From positions 1-60,756 of the forward strand of contig JAAYBR010000086.1 in assembly GCA_012730045.1 (NCBI GenBank): DNA of 60,756 nucleotides, given 5' to 3'. Origin of the DNA: Candidatus Hydrogenedentota bacterium (GTDB lineage: Bacteria > Hydrogenedentota > Hydrogenedentia > Hydrogenedentales > CAITNO01). The notes beneath the pieces are model-generated. The model had not been told where the DNA came from. It saw only the letters and a list, made by a program, of their open reading frames with translations, and made no database searches. Shown here in pieces: positions 9,401-17,550 of the stretch (its first letter is position 1; each line of letters opens with the position of its first letter). Made by a program: the position numbers and the translations under genes.

Positions 9401-9816
9401 CCGGCGTCATCTTCTGCCTCCGCCACACCGGCGAGGGCCGGGGCAACGAGGCCGTCAACCCCCTCCACCCCTACTTCCTCGTCTACATCCGCGACGACGG
9501 CGAGGTCCGCTACACCTTCACGAGCCCCAAGCAGATTCTCGAAATCTACCGCTCCCTCTGCCTCGGCGTCGGCGAGCCCTGGCGCGGTCTCTGCGACCTC
9601 TTTGACCGCGAGACCGACAACGGCCGGGACATGGCGCACTACAGCGCGCTCCTGCAAAAGGCCGTCGCCTCCATCGCCGCCACCTTCCGCAAACGCGCCG
9701 CCTCCGGCCTTCAGTCCGGCCGCGGCTTCGTCCTGCCGAACGCCCGCGAGCAGGTTCAAGAGGACACGGACCTCGAACTCATCACCTGGCTGGTCATCAA
9801 GGAGGACATTGCATGA
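6484..9816 (+). CDS. PLD-nuclease-like / SNF2-family helicase
   Basis: Protein of 1110 residues. Residues about 20-190 are a phospholipase D-like domain with one HKD-type motif (His125-Gly-Lys127, then GSSNFT at 142-147). This is the layout of PLD-family nucleases, although the usual Asp is one place late (Asp133). Residues about 260-950 form an SF2/SNF2 ATPase: motif I SVGLGKT (274-280), motif II DESH (364-367), motif III SATP (409-412), motif V IATDCISEGQNLQ and motif VI IIQRFGRIDRIGS. The long insert between the helicase lobes (about 520-730) is charged and helical. The gene overlaps the methyltransferase by ATGA, implying coupled synthesis of a complex. Likely role: translocase plus nuclease of a restriction-like defence system, inferred from domains and partner. 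An alternative start is 6400. Confidence 0.87.
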   Translation: MEENRVAANSGIIDNQRRGKVAEFLKAHIVEGSALSVVSAYFNIYAYGALSAHLDRIGGMRFLFGEPGNVTTVDPERSESKAFTIQGRGLSLENQLHQKEVALRCARWIEDKAEIRSIRESNLLHGKLYHIHDGHREHALLGSSNFTLRGLGVAATPNIELNLVVDGDRDRADLKAWFDELWGDADRVEDVKQKVLETIAKQYTDHSPEFVYFKTLFHVFDRFLQEGDDDARLFDRTAIVDTDIWRALYDFQKDGVKGAINKINAHNGCILADSVGLGKTYTALGVIKYFELRNHRVLVLCPKKLKDNWTVYLAQNNSTLNPFLRDRFAYTVLAHTDLSRDGGQSDGIDLGTLNWGNYDLVVIDESHNFRNNTRGRQDEDGNVIRKSRYERLMKDIIEAGVKTKVLLLSATPVNNDLRDLRNQIYIATENNDNAFSESFGVPSINATLSTAQKTFTEWARGQGDKDVRVLMDRLPAGFFTLLDELTIARSRKHIQRYYKATLAEIGSFPRRLKPISLISEIDLKGRFLSYDRLNDEIANYQLCLFNPSRYVREKFQAIYQEDKYKNLSQANRERFLIGMMKVNFLKRLESSVHSFAVTMARTVDKIEVLEKRLRAAKEQGSRAVTLTVQEDMFAPEQLEIEMPGDEWELSNVSEVIGRREFQIKHLDVDQWLKDLAKDKQQLSMLSSHAQAVTADRDAKLRDLRGIIEEKVKHPTVNSRGEANRKVIVFCAFADTAAYLYENLETWAREELGIHIALVSGGTRPNRTTLGRPNYTDILVNFAPRAKQRDKMPAFPQNEEIDLLIATDCISEGQNLQDCDLLVNYDIHWNPVRIIQRFGRIDRIGSLNKEIQLVNFWPTPDLNKYINLKNRVEARMALVDLSATAEDNILQADDLRELIQADLRYRDRQLLRLKDEILDLEDFNESVALSEFNLNDFRMELANYIAANRERLEKAPLGLYALALPDSEYPQVRPGVIFCLRHTGEGRGNEAVNPLHPYFLVYIRDDGEVRYTFTSPKQILEIYRSLCLGVGEPWRGLCDLFDRETDNGRDMAHYSALLQKAVASIAATFRKRAASGLQSGRGFVLPNAREQVQEDTDLELITWLVIKEDIA

Positions 9817-12800
9817 GCGGTGGCGCCCCCGTGACAGCGGCCCTCGCCCAGTTCCAGACCCTCCCGCTCAAGGATGCCGCCCGCCAGCTCTTTGCGAAGC
9901 TGGGGTACGAGAGCGACCGGTTCCTCGCCGGCGCGGGCTCCACGCCGCAGGACTTCCTCGGTCACTTCGCCGCCGGCCGCCCCTTCGACCAGGCCAAGGC
10001 CCTCGTCCCCGAGTGGACATCCGCCGACCTCCTCTTCCAGCTCACGGACCAGGAGCTCAGCCGCGAATACAGCCTTTTCACCGACGACTCCGTCCAGCGC
10101 GGCCTGCTCAAGTCGTACGTCTTCGTCGCCATCGGGCTCAAGGGCCGGGACTACGCCCGCGGCAAGTTCTCCGCCGTCGCCCGCCAGATCAACCGCCTCT
10201 TCCCCATGCCCGTCATGGTGCTCTTCAGGCACGGCGACCGCCTCACCATCGCCGTCATCAACCGCCGCCGGAACAAGCTCGACGACAGCAGGGACGTCCT
10301 GGAAAAGGCCACCCTCATCCGCGACATCAGCTTCGCCCAGCCCCACCGCGGCCACCTCGACATCCTCGCCTCCCTCGCGCTGCCCAATCTGGTCCACCCG
10401 CAGAAGAAGCCCATCACCGACTTCGACACCCTCCACGCCGCGTGGGAGCAGATATTCAACGTCGAGCTGCTCAACGAGCGCTTCTACCGCGAGCTGGCCA
10501 ACTGGTACTTCTGGGCGCTCCCGCAGGTCAAGTTCCCCGACGACCTGGAGCCCAATGAGGAGAAACGCCGCGCCACCGGCCTCATCCGCCTCCTCACCCG
10601 CCTCATCTTTTGCTGGTTCATCAAGGAAAAGGACCTCATCCCGGAAAAGCTCTTCCACCCCGCAGACCTCGCAGGAATCCTCAAAGACTTCGATCCCGAG
10701 AGCGAGACCAGCTCCACGTACTACCTCGCCATCCTCCAGAACCTCTTCTTCGCCACGCTCAACCAGCGCATGGGCAGGGACAGCACCGGCAAACCGTACC
10801 GGTTCTTCGCCCGGGACGAGGGGTTTCAGAAGAACCGCGCCACCTATGACGTCAACACCCTCTACCGCTACGAGAGCCTCTTCGCCGTTTCCGAGGAGGA
10901 GGCGCTCGCCCTGTTCGAGGACATCCCCTTCCTCAACGGCGGCCTCTTCGAGTGCCTAGACCGCACCGAAGACGGCACCGACCGAAAGCTTTACCTCGAC
11001 GGCTTCTCCCGCATCGCCAGGAAGCGCCCGCATGTCCCCGACCGCCTCTTCTTCGACAGCGGGGAAACCGCCGACCTCTCTGAAGTCTATGGCGACAAGA
11101 AACGGAAATCCGAAAAGGTCACCGGCCTCATCACCCTCCTGAACCGCTACAAGTTCACCATCGTTGAAAACACCCCCATAGACCAGGAAATCGCCCTCGA
11201 CCCCGAGCTGCTCGGCAAGGTCTTTGAAAACCTCCTCGCCTCCTACAACGAGGAGACCAAGACCACCGCCCGCAAGCAGACCGGCTCCTTCTACACCCCG
11301 CGCCCCATCGTGGACTACATGGTGGACGAGTCCCTCAAGGCCCACCTCACCCGCGCCCTCGTGGAACAGGCCACCATGAAGGAGCCCGACGCCCGCGCCG
11401 GACTGGACATTCTCTTCGCCTACACCGAGAGGGAGCACGCCTTCTCCGACGCCGAAGTCGCCTGCCTCATCGCCGCCATTGATTCGCTGAAAGTCCTCGA
11501 CCCCGCCTGCGGCTCCGGCGCCTTCCCCATGGGCGTCCTCCACAAGCTCGTCTATATCCTGGGCAAGCTCGACCCCGAGAACGACCTTTGGAAGCGGACC
11601 CAATTGGCCAAGCTCGACTCCGCCCCCATGCGCGAGGAGCTGGAGCGCGCCTTCGCCGACAACAACGACGACTACGGACGCAAGCTCTACCTCATCGAAA
11701 ACTGCCTCTACGGCGTGGACATCCAGCCCGTCGCCATCCAGATCACCAAACTCCGCTTCTTCATCTCCCTCGTCTGCGACCAGCGGACCAACCGGAACAA
11801 GAAGGAAAACCACGGCATCCGCCCCCTGCCCAACCTGGAGACCAAGTTCGTCGCTGCGAATAGCCTTATCGGACTGCCGGAGTTGGATCAGATGGAACTG
11901 GTCGATTCCCGTGTTTACGAAATCGAAGCGGAGATCGAATCCCTCTACCACAGTCACTTCTCAATCCAGCGACGCGACCAGAAGCTTACCCTCCAGCGCC
12001 AGATCAAAGCCCTCCGTCAAGACCTCGCCACGCTCCTCGCCGACACTGCCATGTCTCCGTCGAAGTCCAAACTCGTCGCCGGGTGGGACCCCTTCGATCC
12101 GCAAACCTCCGCAGGCTTCTTCGAGCCGCACTGGATGTTCGGCATTTCAGTAGCCGACGGGTTCGACGTCACCATCGGGAACCCACCCTATGTCCGCGCA
12201 GACGAGCAAAGCGAGGCAAACATAGCTCAGCGAGCCGCTATCCTTGCCAGCAAACAATACGAGACTCTTTGGGAAAAATGGGACCTTTTTGTCCCGTTCC
12301 TTGAACGCTCCTACAACCTACTCCGCCCGGGCGGTGTTAGCACCATGATCGTCTCAGATGCCTTTTGCCATTCCAAATATGCACAGAAGGCTCAGAATTG
12401 GTTCCTGCAAAACGCCCGCATCCTTCGCCTCGACTTCTGCGGTGAAGTCAAAATTTTCGACGCGGCCGTTCACAACGTCATCACCTGCTTCCAAAAAGCC
12501 GACAGCGCAAACTGGAAGCCTGAGAGACGCTTGCATCGGGATGTATTCGGTGAAGTCGTTAAGCTTTCCAGCGATGAACAGGCGAAGTCGAGCTATCGCG
12601 CGTTTTTCCCGCACGATGACGAGCATGACGGCTTTACCAGCCCAACGTTGCCTATCTGTGAAATTTGCTACCTCAGCTACGGTCTCGCGGCTAGCAGCGA
12701 TGAAAAGCTGCACAAAGGGGAGTTCGTCACCCAGGATGTAACGCAAGATTTCAACGATGACAGACATCCGAAGCCTTGGGTGGAGGGAAAACTTCTAGCT

Positions 12801-13418
12801 AAGTGGCTGCCTCTTAGCAACCGCTGGCTTGAGTGGGGGACAAGGCGCGCGCCGAGCCACTTCAGGCGAATCACTTTCGAGGAACTCTACGAAGTGCCGG
12901 AGAAGATTCTCATTATGAGGGTTGCCGGAAGCGATCTGCGCTCCTGCTATGATACAAGGCAGCTCTACACGAATCACACTTCGATTATCGCGGTGCCCTG
13001 GCACTTGCTGCGCGGCGTCCGAAATAACTCACTAAAAAAAGCCGCTCGCTATCGTGGCGAGAAGCCGCTTCGCCCCGACCTCCCGAAACGCGAGGAACTG
13101 GAGGCCACCAGCCGTCGTTTCCCAGTGAAATACCTGCTTGGCGTGATGAACTCCGCCAGCGCCCGCGATTTCCTTCGCTGCAACAGGCGCAGCAATACAG
13201 ACCTTTACCCCGACGACTGGAAGAAGCTCCCTATCCCCGATGTTTCCGCCGATCAGCAACAACCGATCATCGATCTCGTCGATCATATCCTCAGCCTCAA
13301 ACGCGTCAATCCAGTCGCCGACATCGACGCCCTAGAAACCCAAATCGACGCCGCCGTAGCCTCCCTCTACGGCCTGACGCCGGAGGAAATCGCCATCGTG
13401 GAGGGCACCGCCCCATAA
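9813..13418 (+). CDS. Eco57I-like adenine-specific DNA methyltransferase with N-terminal domain and TRD
   Basis: Protein of 1201 residues. The N-terminal part (about 1-480) resembles the regions fused to type IIG/Eco57I-like enzymes; I do not see an unambiguous PD-(D/E)xK triad in it. The methyltransferase core has the SAM motif I VLDPACGSGAF (561-571), QTGSFYTPRPIVDYMV upstream of it, and the N6-adenine catalytic motif NPPY (790-793). A target-recognition region follows to about residue 1180. GGAGG lies 7 bases before the ATG, which overlaps the helicase stop. From roughly 11,850, and clearly from 12,190 to 13,250, codon use is less GC-biased than in the first half. This fits exchange of the recognition domain. 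Probably methylates host DNA and supplies specificity for the PLD-helicase; could instead act alone as a type IIG-like enzyme. Confidence 0.88.
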   Translation: MSGGAPVTAALAQFQTLPLKDAARQLFAKLGYESDRFLAGAGSTPQDFLGHFAAGRPFDQAKALVPEWTSADLLFQLTDQELSREYSLFTDDSVQRGLLKSYVFVAIGLKGRDYARGKFSAVARQINRLFPMPVMVLFRHGDRLTIAVINRRRNKLDDSRDVLEKATLIRDISFAQPHRGHLDILASLALPNLVHPQKKPITDFDTLHAAWEQIFNVELLNERFYRELANWYFWALPQVKFPDDLEPNEEKRRATGLIRLLTRLIFCWFIKEKDLIPEKLFHPADLAGILKDFDPESETSSTYYLAILQNLFFATLNQRMGRDSTGKPYRFFARDEGFQKNRATYDVNTLYRYESLFAVSEEEALALFEDIPFLNGGLFECLDRTEDGTDRKLYLDGFSRIARKRPHVPDRLFFDSGETADLSEVYGDKKRKSEKVTGLITLLNRYKFTIVENTPIDQEIALDPELLGKVFENLLASYNEETKTTARKQTGSFYTPRPIVDYMVDESLKAHLTRALVEQATMKEPDARAGLDILFAYTEREHAFSDAEVACLIAAIDSLKVLDPACGSGAFPMGVLHKLVYILGKLDPENDLWKRTQLAKLDSAPMREELERAFADNNDDYGRKLYLIENCLYGVDIQPVAIQITKLRFFISLVCDQRTNRNKKENHGIRPLPNLETKFVAANSLIGLPELDQMELVDSRVYEIEAEIESLYHSHFSIQRRDQKLTLQRQIKALRQDLATLLADTAMSPSKSKLVAGWDPFDPQTSAGFFEPHWMFGISVADGFDVTIGNPPYVRADEQSEANIAQRAAILASKQYETLWEKWDLFVPFLERSYNLLRPGGVSTMIVSDAFCHSKYAQKAQNWFLQNARILRLDFCGEVKIFDAAVHNVITCFQKADSANWKPERRLHRDVFGEVVKLSSDEQAKSSYRAFFPHDDEHDGFTSPTLPICEICYLSYGLAASSDEKLHKGEFVTQDVTQDFNDDRHPKPWVEGKLLAKWLPLSNRWLEWGTRRAPSHFRRITFEELYEVPEKILIMRVAGSDLRSCYDTRQLYTNHTSIIAVPWHLLRGVRNNSLKKAARYRGEKPLRPDLPKREELEATSRRFPVKYLLGVMNSASARDFLRCNRRSNTDLYPDDWKKLPIPDVSADQQQPIIDLVDHILSLKRVNPVADIDALETQIDAAVASLYGLTPEEIAIVEGTAP

Positions 13419-13717
13419 ACCCACCGAGCGAGCGCCGGTTCCCCCGCCTCCCGTTGGCCAAAGCCGATGCCGGAGCCAGCCCCGACCTCCTGGCTGTCAT
13501 CAAACAGGAAGGCCGGGTTGGGTAGTCCGCAGATTGCGCAGATGTTCGCAGATTAGGGGGAGAGGGAAGATGCCGATCGGGAGATCGGCGTTCCCAGGGG
13601 GGCGCTTCCGCTGGGGTTCATCATGTGCCCCGGTCTGGAAGGCGGCAGCAAGCTGTCGCACTCCAAGGCGCGCTTTGCGCGCGGAAGGGGCTCTCGGATT
13701 GCGCAGGGACCCTGTCT
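13419..13717. other. Gap with one double-hairpin repeat
   Basis: Convergent gap between the methyltransferase and the polyferredoxin. It holds a minus-orientation copy of the double-hairpin repeat (13628-13690), whose second hairpin is decayed. A short open stretch (13424-13525) ends at a TAG but has no plausible start. I see no strong terminator. Confidence 0.6.
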
Positions 13718-15427
13718 TCAGTACGGGGACGCGTTTCCGGCGCCGGTGGTCTCGCCGCCGCCGTAGGGGCCGGCCGGCGGGGGGGCGGCCTCTGCGGGCG
13801 GGGCGGCCGGGGGAATCCCGGGACCGGGCAGAATGGGCTGGTTCTTCGCGTTGCGGGACTCGTTGGCGCTGTAGATCCGGATGGCGGCCTGGTCCTGGAA
13901 GAGGCAGGACCATTCGCAGATGCCGCAGCCGGTGCAGAGGTCGGCGTCCACGCGGGGTTGCTTGATGACGCGCTTGGAGCCGTCGCGGAGGGTGACCTCG
14001 ACGGGGACGACGTAGATGGCCTTGGGGGAGAGGGGGCAGTGCTCTTCGCACACGATGCACTCGCGGCCGTAGGCGTAGGGCAGGCAGCGGGACACGTCGA
14101 AGGCGGCCAGGCCGACCTTGACTTTTTTCTTTTCCTCCAGGGGCAGGTGCTCAATGGCGCCGGTGGGGCACACCTGCCCGCAGAGGGTGCATTCCTGGCG
14201 GCAGTACCCGATCTTGGCCACCATGCGGGGCGTCCAGAGCCCCTCCAGTCCCGCCTCGAGCGCCGAGGGATGCAGGGCGTTGGTCGGGCACACCCGCATG
14301 CACGCCCCGCACTGGATGCAGCGCTGGAGGAATTCGCGTTCGGCGCGGGCTCCGGGCGGGCGCAGCAGGGTGGACGGGAAGGGCTGCTCGCCCCGGGTCT
14401 CCGGGGCGATGCGGAACCCGGCGAGGGCCGCCACGCCGCCCACCCCCGCCGCCATGGTGGCGCGGCGCGAGAGGTCCACCCGCCCCGCGGCCGGCGGGGT
14501 GAGGGGGGACTCGAGGGCGAAGGCCACGGCGTCGGAGCGGCACTCCGCCGCGCAGTTCCAGCACACAAAGCACTCGGAGGGGAGCCACTTCCCCGGCTCA
14601 TGGGGCTGGGCGGCGGCGGGGCAGGTTTTCGCGCAGCGCCCGCAGTTGCGGCAGGCATCCTTGTCGTTTTTGAGCCGCAGCGCGGGGCGCCGCGAGAAGA
14701 GGCCGAGCAGCCCGCCGAGGGGGCAGACATACCGGCACCAGAAGCGCGGCCGCACGAAATTGAGCGCCACGATCAGGACGAAGAAGGCCAGCACGGGCAG
14801 GCCGCCCGCAAAGGTCTGCCGGTTGACGCGGAACACGTCGTCGCGCGCGAAGCGGTAGGCGGGCTCGGTGAGCAGGGTGAGGCGCAGGGGCCCGAGACGC
14901 GGGTCGGCGTCGTAGACGGCGTTCGCCCCGTCGGCGACCAGGTACTGCGCGGCGGGGAAGGCGAGGGTGGTCAGGCTGCGGCACATGATCGAAAGGGGAT
15001 CGAACACGCCCACCCAGTGCCCCCCGAAGAGGGACATGACCAGCAGTGCGGCCAGGAGGAAATACTTGGCGCGTTGCCAGCGCGAGAAGCCCTCCGCGTC
15101 GGCCCGGCCGCGTTTCTTGGGGCGGAGACGGGAGGCGATGTGGTGCACCGTGCCGAGCGGGCATATCCAGCCGCAGAACACGCGCCCGAGCAGGGCGGTG
15201 GCGGCAAGCGTGAGCAGGGCCAGCAGGGACCCGGCGGCCAGCGACCGCGCGCTCAGCCAGGTGGACAGGGAGATCAGGGGGTCCAGGTCAAAGAACAGCT
15301 CCAGGAGTTGCGGCGGGGACTCGCTGAACCCCGTCTCCAGGACCAGCCAGGTGAAGAGCGCCAGAAACACGCCCTGACTCACCCGCCGGAGCGCGCGCAT
15401 GGGGGACCGGGGGCTCTTCGCCTTCAC
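13718..15427 (-). CDS. NapH/NapG-like membrane polyferredoxin fusion
   Basis: Protein of 569 residues from a GTG that overlaps the upstream stop (GTGA). The N-terminal half (about 1-270) is NapH/NosR-like, with about four membrane helices and two Cys motifs at their ends (CGWICPLG, CRYVCPLG). Two ferredoxin-type groups follow (CRNCGRCAKTCP and CFVCWNCAAEC). A short Arg-Arg-hydrophobic stretch (SRRATMAAGVGGVAALAG) then looks like a Tat signal sitting mid-protein. The C-terminal NapG/MauM-like half has further 4Fe-4S motifs (CIQCGACMRVCP, CRQECTLCGQVCP, CIVCEEHCP, CTGCGICEWSC). It probably carries electrons between the quinone pool or cytoplasm and an extracytoplasmic partner. The DUF362 neighbour is a candidate partner. 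The acceptor is unknown. Confidence 0.9.
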   Translation of the reverse strand: MKAKSPRSPMRALRRVSQGVFLALFTWLVLETGFSESPPQLLELFFDLDPLISLSTWLSARSLAAGSLLALLTLAATALLGRVFCGWICPLGTVHHIASRLRPKKRGRADAEGFSRWQRAKYFLLAALLVMSLFGGHWVGVFDPLSIMCRSLTTLAFPAAQYLVADGANAVYDADPRLGPLRLTLLTEPAYRFARDDVFRVNRQTFAGGLPVLAFFVLIVALNFVRPRFWCRYVCPLGGLLGLFSRRPALRLKNDKDACRNCGRCAKTCPAAAQPHEPGKWLPSECFVCWNCAAECRSDAVAFALESPLTPPAAGRVDLSRRATMAAGVGGVAALAGFRIAPETRGEQPFPSTLLRPPGARAEREFLQRCIQCGACMRVCPTNALHPSALEAGLEGLWTPRMVAKIGYCRQECTLCGQVCPTGAIEHLPLEEKKKVKVGLAAFDVSRCLPYAYGRECIVCEEHCPLSPKAIYVVPVEVTLRDGSKRVIKQPRVDADLCTGCGICEWSCLFQDQAAIRIYSANESRNAKNQPILPGPGIPPAAPPAEAAPPPAGPYGGGETTGAGNASPY

Positions 15428-16344
15428 GAGACTTCAATTTCCCGGGCGGGCAGCTTCCGGTAGTCCATCTCGCCCAGTCCCAGTTTCACCCCCGCCGCGA
15501 TGGAGCTGATGTCGGCGGGCTTGTAGCCGAGCAGCTCGGCGCCGAAGGCGTCCAGGGCGATGATGTCCGTGCTGGCGGCCACCACGTTGCACCGCTTCAC
15601 GTCCTTGGGGTCGCCGCCCGTGGGGCCGTTCGCCGTGAGGATGCGGATGCCGTCCAGCACGCTGATGCGCGGCTTGAGGAAGGCCGTCAGGTCCGCGAGG
15701 CATCCGGGGATGTTCTGGTGGAACTTCTCGCGGCTTTCAACGACGCCCATGTAGTTCTTCATGGCCAGGGTGACCGTGGACAGCCCGTGGTGCTTGGCCA
15801 CGGGCACACTGATCAGCAGGTCGCTCTCAACCATCCCCGGCCAGACGGGGATTTCCTTCAGGATCTCCCCGCCGATCTTCATGGAGCGGAACCGGTCGCG
15901 GTCCACGTACACCACCTCGGCGCCCGCGTCCTTCGCGGCCGCCTCGATGCCGCTCGCGACGTAGGACTTCTTGGCGTCGTGGCAGGTGTTGTCGCCCACC
16001 TTCACCGTCTTCGCCCCGGCTTCCAGGCACATCTTCACCAGCGCCGCCACCAGGTGCGGGTTCGTGTTTGCCGCCAGCTCGGGCGGCTGCTCCCACGCCA
16101 TGTTCGGCTTGATCCAGACCACGTCGCCCTTCTTGACGAACCTCCCCATGCCGCCGACGGCGTCCAGGGCGGCGCGGGCCAGTTTGGGGGCCATCACGTC
16201 GGTCGGCTCGTCCATGACCGGCTCGCCCTTCCAGCGCGCAATCGCCATCGCTGCCGGGGCCTCCTGCGCGCGGGCGAGCCCCGCCGCGAACACCGCCCCG
16301 CCCACGGAAGTCCCAATGAACTGACGCCTGGTCTGCTTTGCCAT
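15424..16344 (-). CDS. DUF362 family Tat-exported protein
   Basis: Protein of 306 residues. The start is at 16342-16344, where AGGAGA lies 8 bases upstream and a twin-arginine signal begins at once (MAKQTRRQFIGTSVGGAVFA, then a cleavage region near GLARAQEA). The body shows DUF362 hallmarks: KKGDVVWIKPNMAWEQPP, an NTNPHLVAALVKMCLEAGAK segment, VPVAKHHGLSTVTLAMKN and a conserved late Asp/Gly region. DUF362 proteins are commonly encoded beside ferredoxin-type proteins, as here, where its stop overlaps the polyferredoxin start. A periplasmic redox or maturation role with that polyferredoxin is inferred. No cysteine cluster is present in this protein. Confidence 0.88.
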   Translation of the reverse strand: MAKQTRRQFIGTSVGGAVFAAGLARAQEAPAAMAIARWKGEPVMDEPTDVMAPKLARAALDAVGGMGRFVKKGDVVWIKPNMAWEQPPELAANTNPHLVAALVKMCLEAGAKTVKVGDNTCHDAKKSYVASGIEAAAKDAGAEVVYVDRDRFRSMKIGGEILKEIPVWPGMVESDLLISVPVAKHHGLSTVTLAMKNYMGVVESREKFHQNIPGCLADLTAFLKPRISVLDGIRILTANGPTGGDPKDVKRCNVVAASTDIIALDAFGAELLGYKPADISSIAAGVKLGLGEMDYRKLPAREIEVS

Positions 16345-16382
16345 TGCTGCCGTCTCCTGTTGGTTCCAAAGGGTTGACCGTA

Positions 16383-17474
16383 TCATACAATATTCCGGGC
16401 TGAACGCAGGGCCGCCGCCCGGTCGAATATCTCCTCCCGGGGGATGCCCGCGACCTCGTACATCGCGAAGATGTTCTCGTCAGGCGTCTCCGGGGGGATG
16501 GTATGGGAGGCGGCGAGGATGTAACCGCCGCCGTCGGGGGTCATGTCGGCGATGAGGCGCTCCGTGGCGCGGCGCACCTCGGCGGGGGTGCCGTTGGGCA
16601 GGACGCCCTGGGTGTCCACGCCGCCCATGAAGGTGAGGTGCTTTCCGAAGTCGCGCTTGAGGCCCGCGGGCTCCATGCCCGCGCAGGCGCACTGGACGGG
16701 ATTGAGCACGGACACGCCGATCTCGATGAGGTCGGGGATGATGTCGCGCAGGGCGCCGCAGCAGTGGTGCGCCACGGGCAGGCCGTGGCGCAGGCCCACG
16801 TCGGCGGAGCGCTTCAGGTGGGGCTTCACCAGGGCGCGCCAGAGGTCCGGGCTCATCATGAGGGACTGCTGTCCCGCCACATCGTCCCCCAGCCACAGCC
16901 AGTCCAGGTCAAACCGCTCGCACGCCGCCGCGGAGAGCATGACGGAGAAGTCGCCGCAGCGCCCCAGCATCGCGTCCGCGAGCTCCGGGTCCGCCGCCAT
17001 GTCGAGCAGGGCGTCCTCCATCCCGCGCAGGCGCCAGTACATCTCGAACACGCAGGGGGACACGTCCACGCCGATAAAGGCGTCGCCCCGGTCCGCCAGC
17101 AGGGGCGCCATCCGGGCGAGCAGAAACTCCAGGTGCTCGGCCGGGAACCGGTAGGCGCGTACTTCCTCCGGGGAACGGCCCGCGAGGGGAAACCCCTCGA
17201 TCTGGTTGAAGGCTCCCCGTTTCGCCCAGTGGACGCCCCAGAAATCCGTGTGGGCGTCGCCCTCCCGCTCGTGGACGATCCCCTCCATGGCGTAGTTGTT
17301 GTTCACCCAGGTCTGACGGATGTCGTTGCCCATGGCCTCGCCCACGAGTGCCGGGGGAATGTTCAACAGCGCGCCCAGCCGCGCCGCCGTGTCCGGATGA
17401 AACCACATGAACACGGGAATCCGGTCGGCCGGTTCCCGGCGAAGCGCGGCCATCACCCGTTCACGGGAATTCAT
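16383..17474 (-). CDS. Uroporphyrinogen decarboxylase-family protein (probably not HemE)
   Basis: Protein of 363 residues with AAAGGAG before the ATG. The URO-D fold pattern is clear: N-terminal NSRERVMAALRREPADRIPV, central DWLWLGDDVAGQQSLMMSP, HHCCGALRDIIPDLIEIGV and late LTFMGGVDTQGVLPNGTPAEV. The HHCCG and GGVDTQ positions correspond to the metal/corrinoid region of MtaA/CmuA-like methyltransferases rather than the Arg/Asp porphyrin site of HemE. A corrinoid-dependent methyl transfer or related C1 role is therefore more likely than heme synthesis. It precedes the DUF362 gene by 38 bases on the same strand and follows the Fic gene by 76. The substrate cannot be told from sequence. Confidence 0.85.
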   Translation of the reverse strand: MNSRERVMAALRREPADRIPVFMWFHPDTAARLGALLNIPPALVGEAMGNDIRQTWVNNNYAMEGIVHEREGDAHTDFWGVHWAKRGAFNQIEGFPLAGRSPEEVRAYRFPAEHLEFLLARMAPLLADRGDAFIGVDVSPCVFEMYWRLRGMEDALLDMAADPELADAMLGRCGDFSVMLSAAACERFDLDWLWLGDDVAGQQSLMMSPDLWRALVKPHLKRSADVGLRHGLPVAHHCCGALRDIIPDLIEIGVSVLNPVQCACAGMEPAGLKRDFGKHLTFMGGVDTQGVLPNGTPAEVRRATERLIADMTPDGGGYILAASHTIPPETPDENIFAMYEVAGIPREEIFDRAAALRSARNIV

Positions 17475-17550
17475 GGAAACTCCTTTCCGCCGCCGGTTCT
17501 CCCGCCCGCGCGGCGTCCCTATGAAACCAAATTGCCCTGCGGGAAAACAA

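Noticed and set aside
13424-13525. Short open stretch after the methyltransferase reading ...RLPLAKADAGASPDLLAVIK
   Set aside because: It looks coding by composition but has no start, no family and follows a clean stop. At most it is a remnant of another methyltransferase tail.
16345-16386. Upstream extension of the DUF362 protein
   Set aside because: The Tat signal and the AGGAGA site both fix the start at 16344. The extra 14 codons would overlap the URO-D stop.
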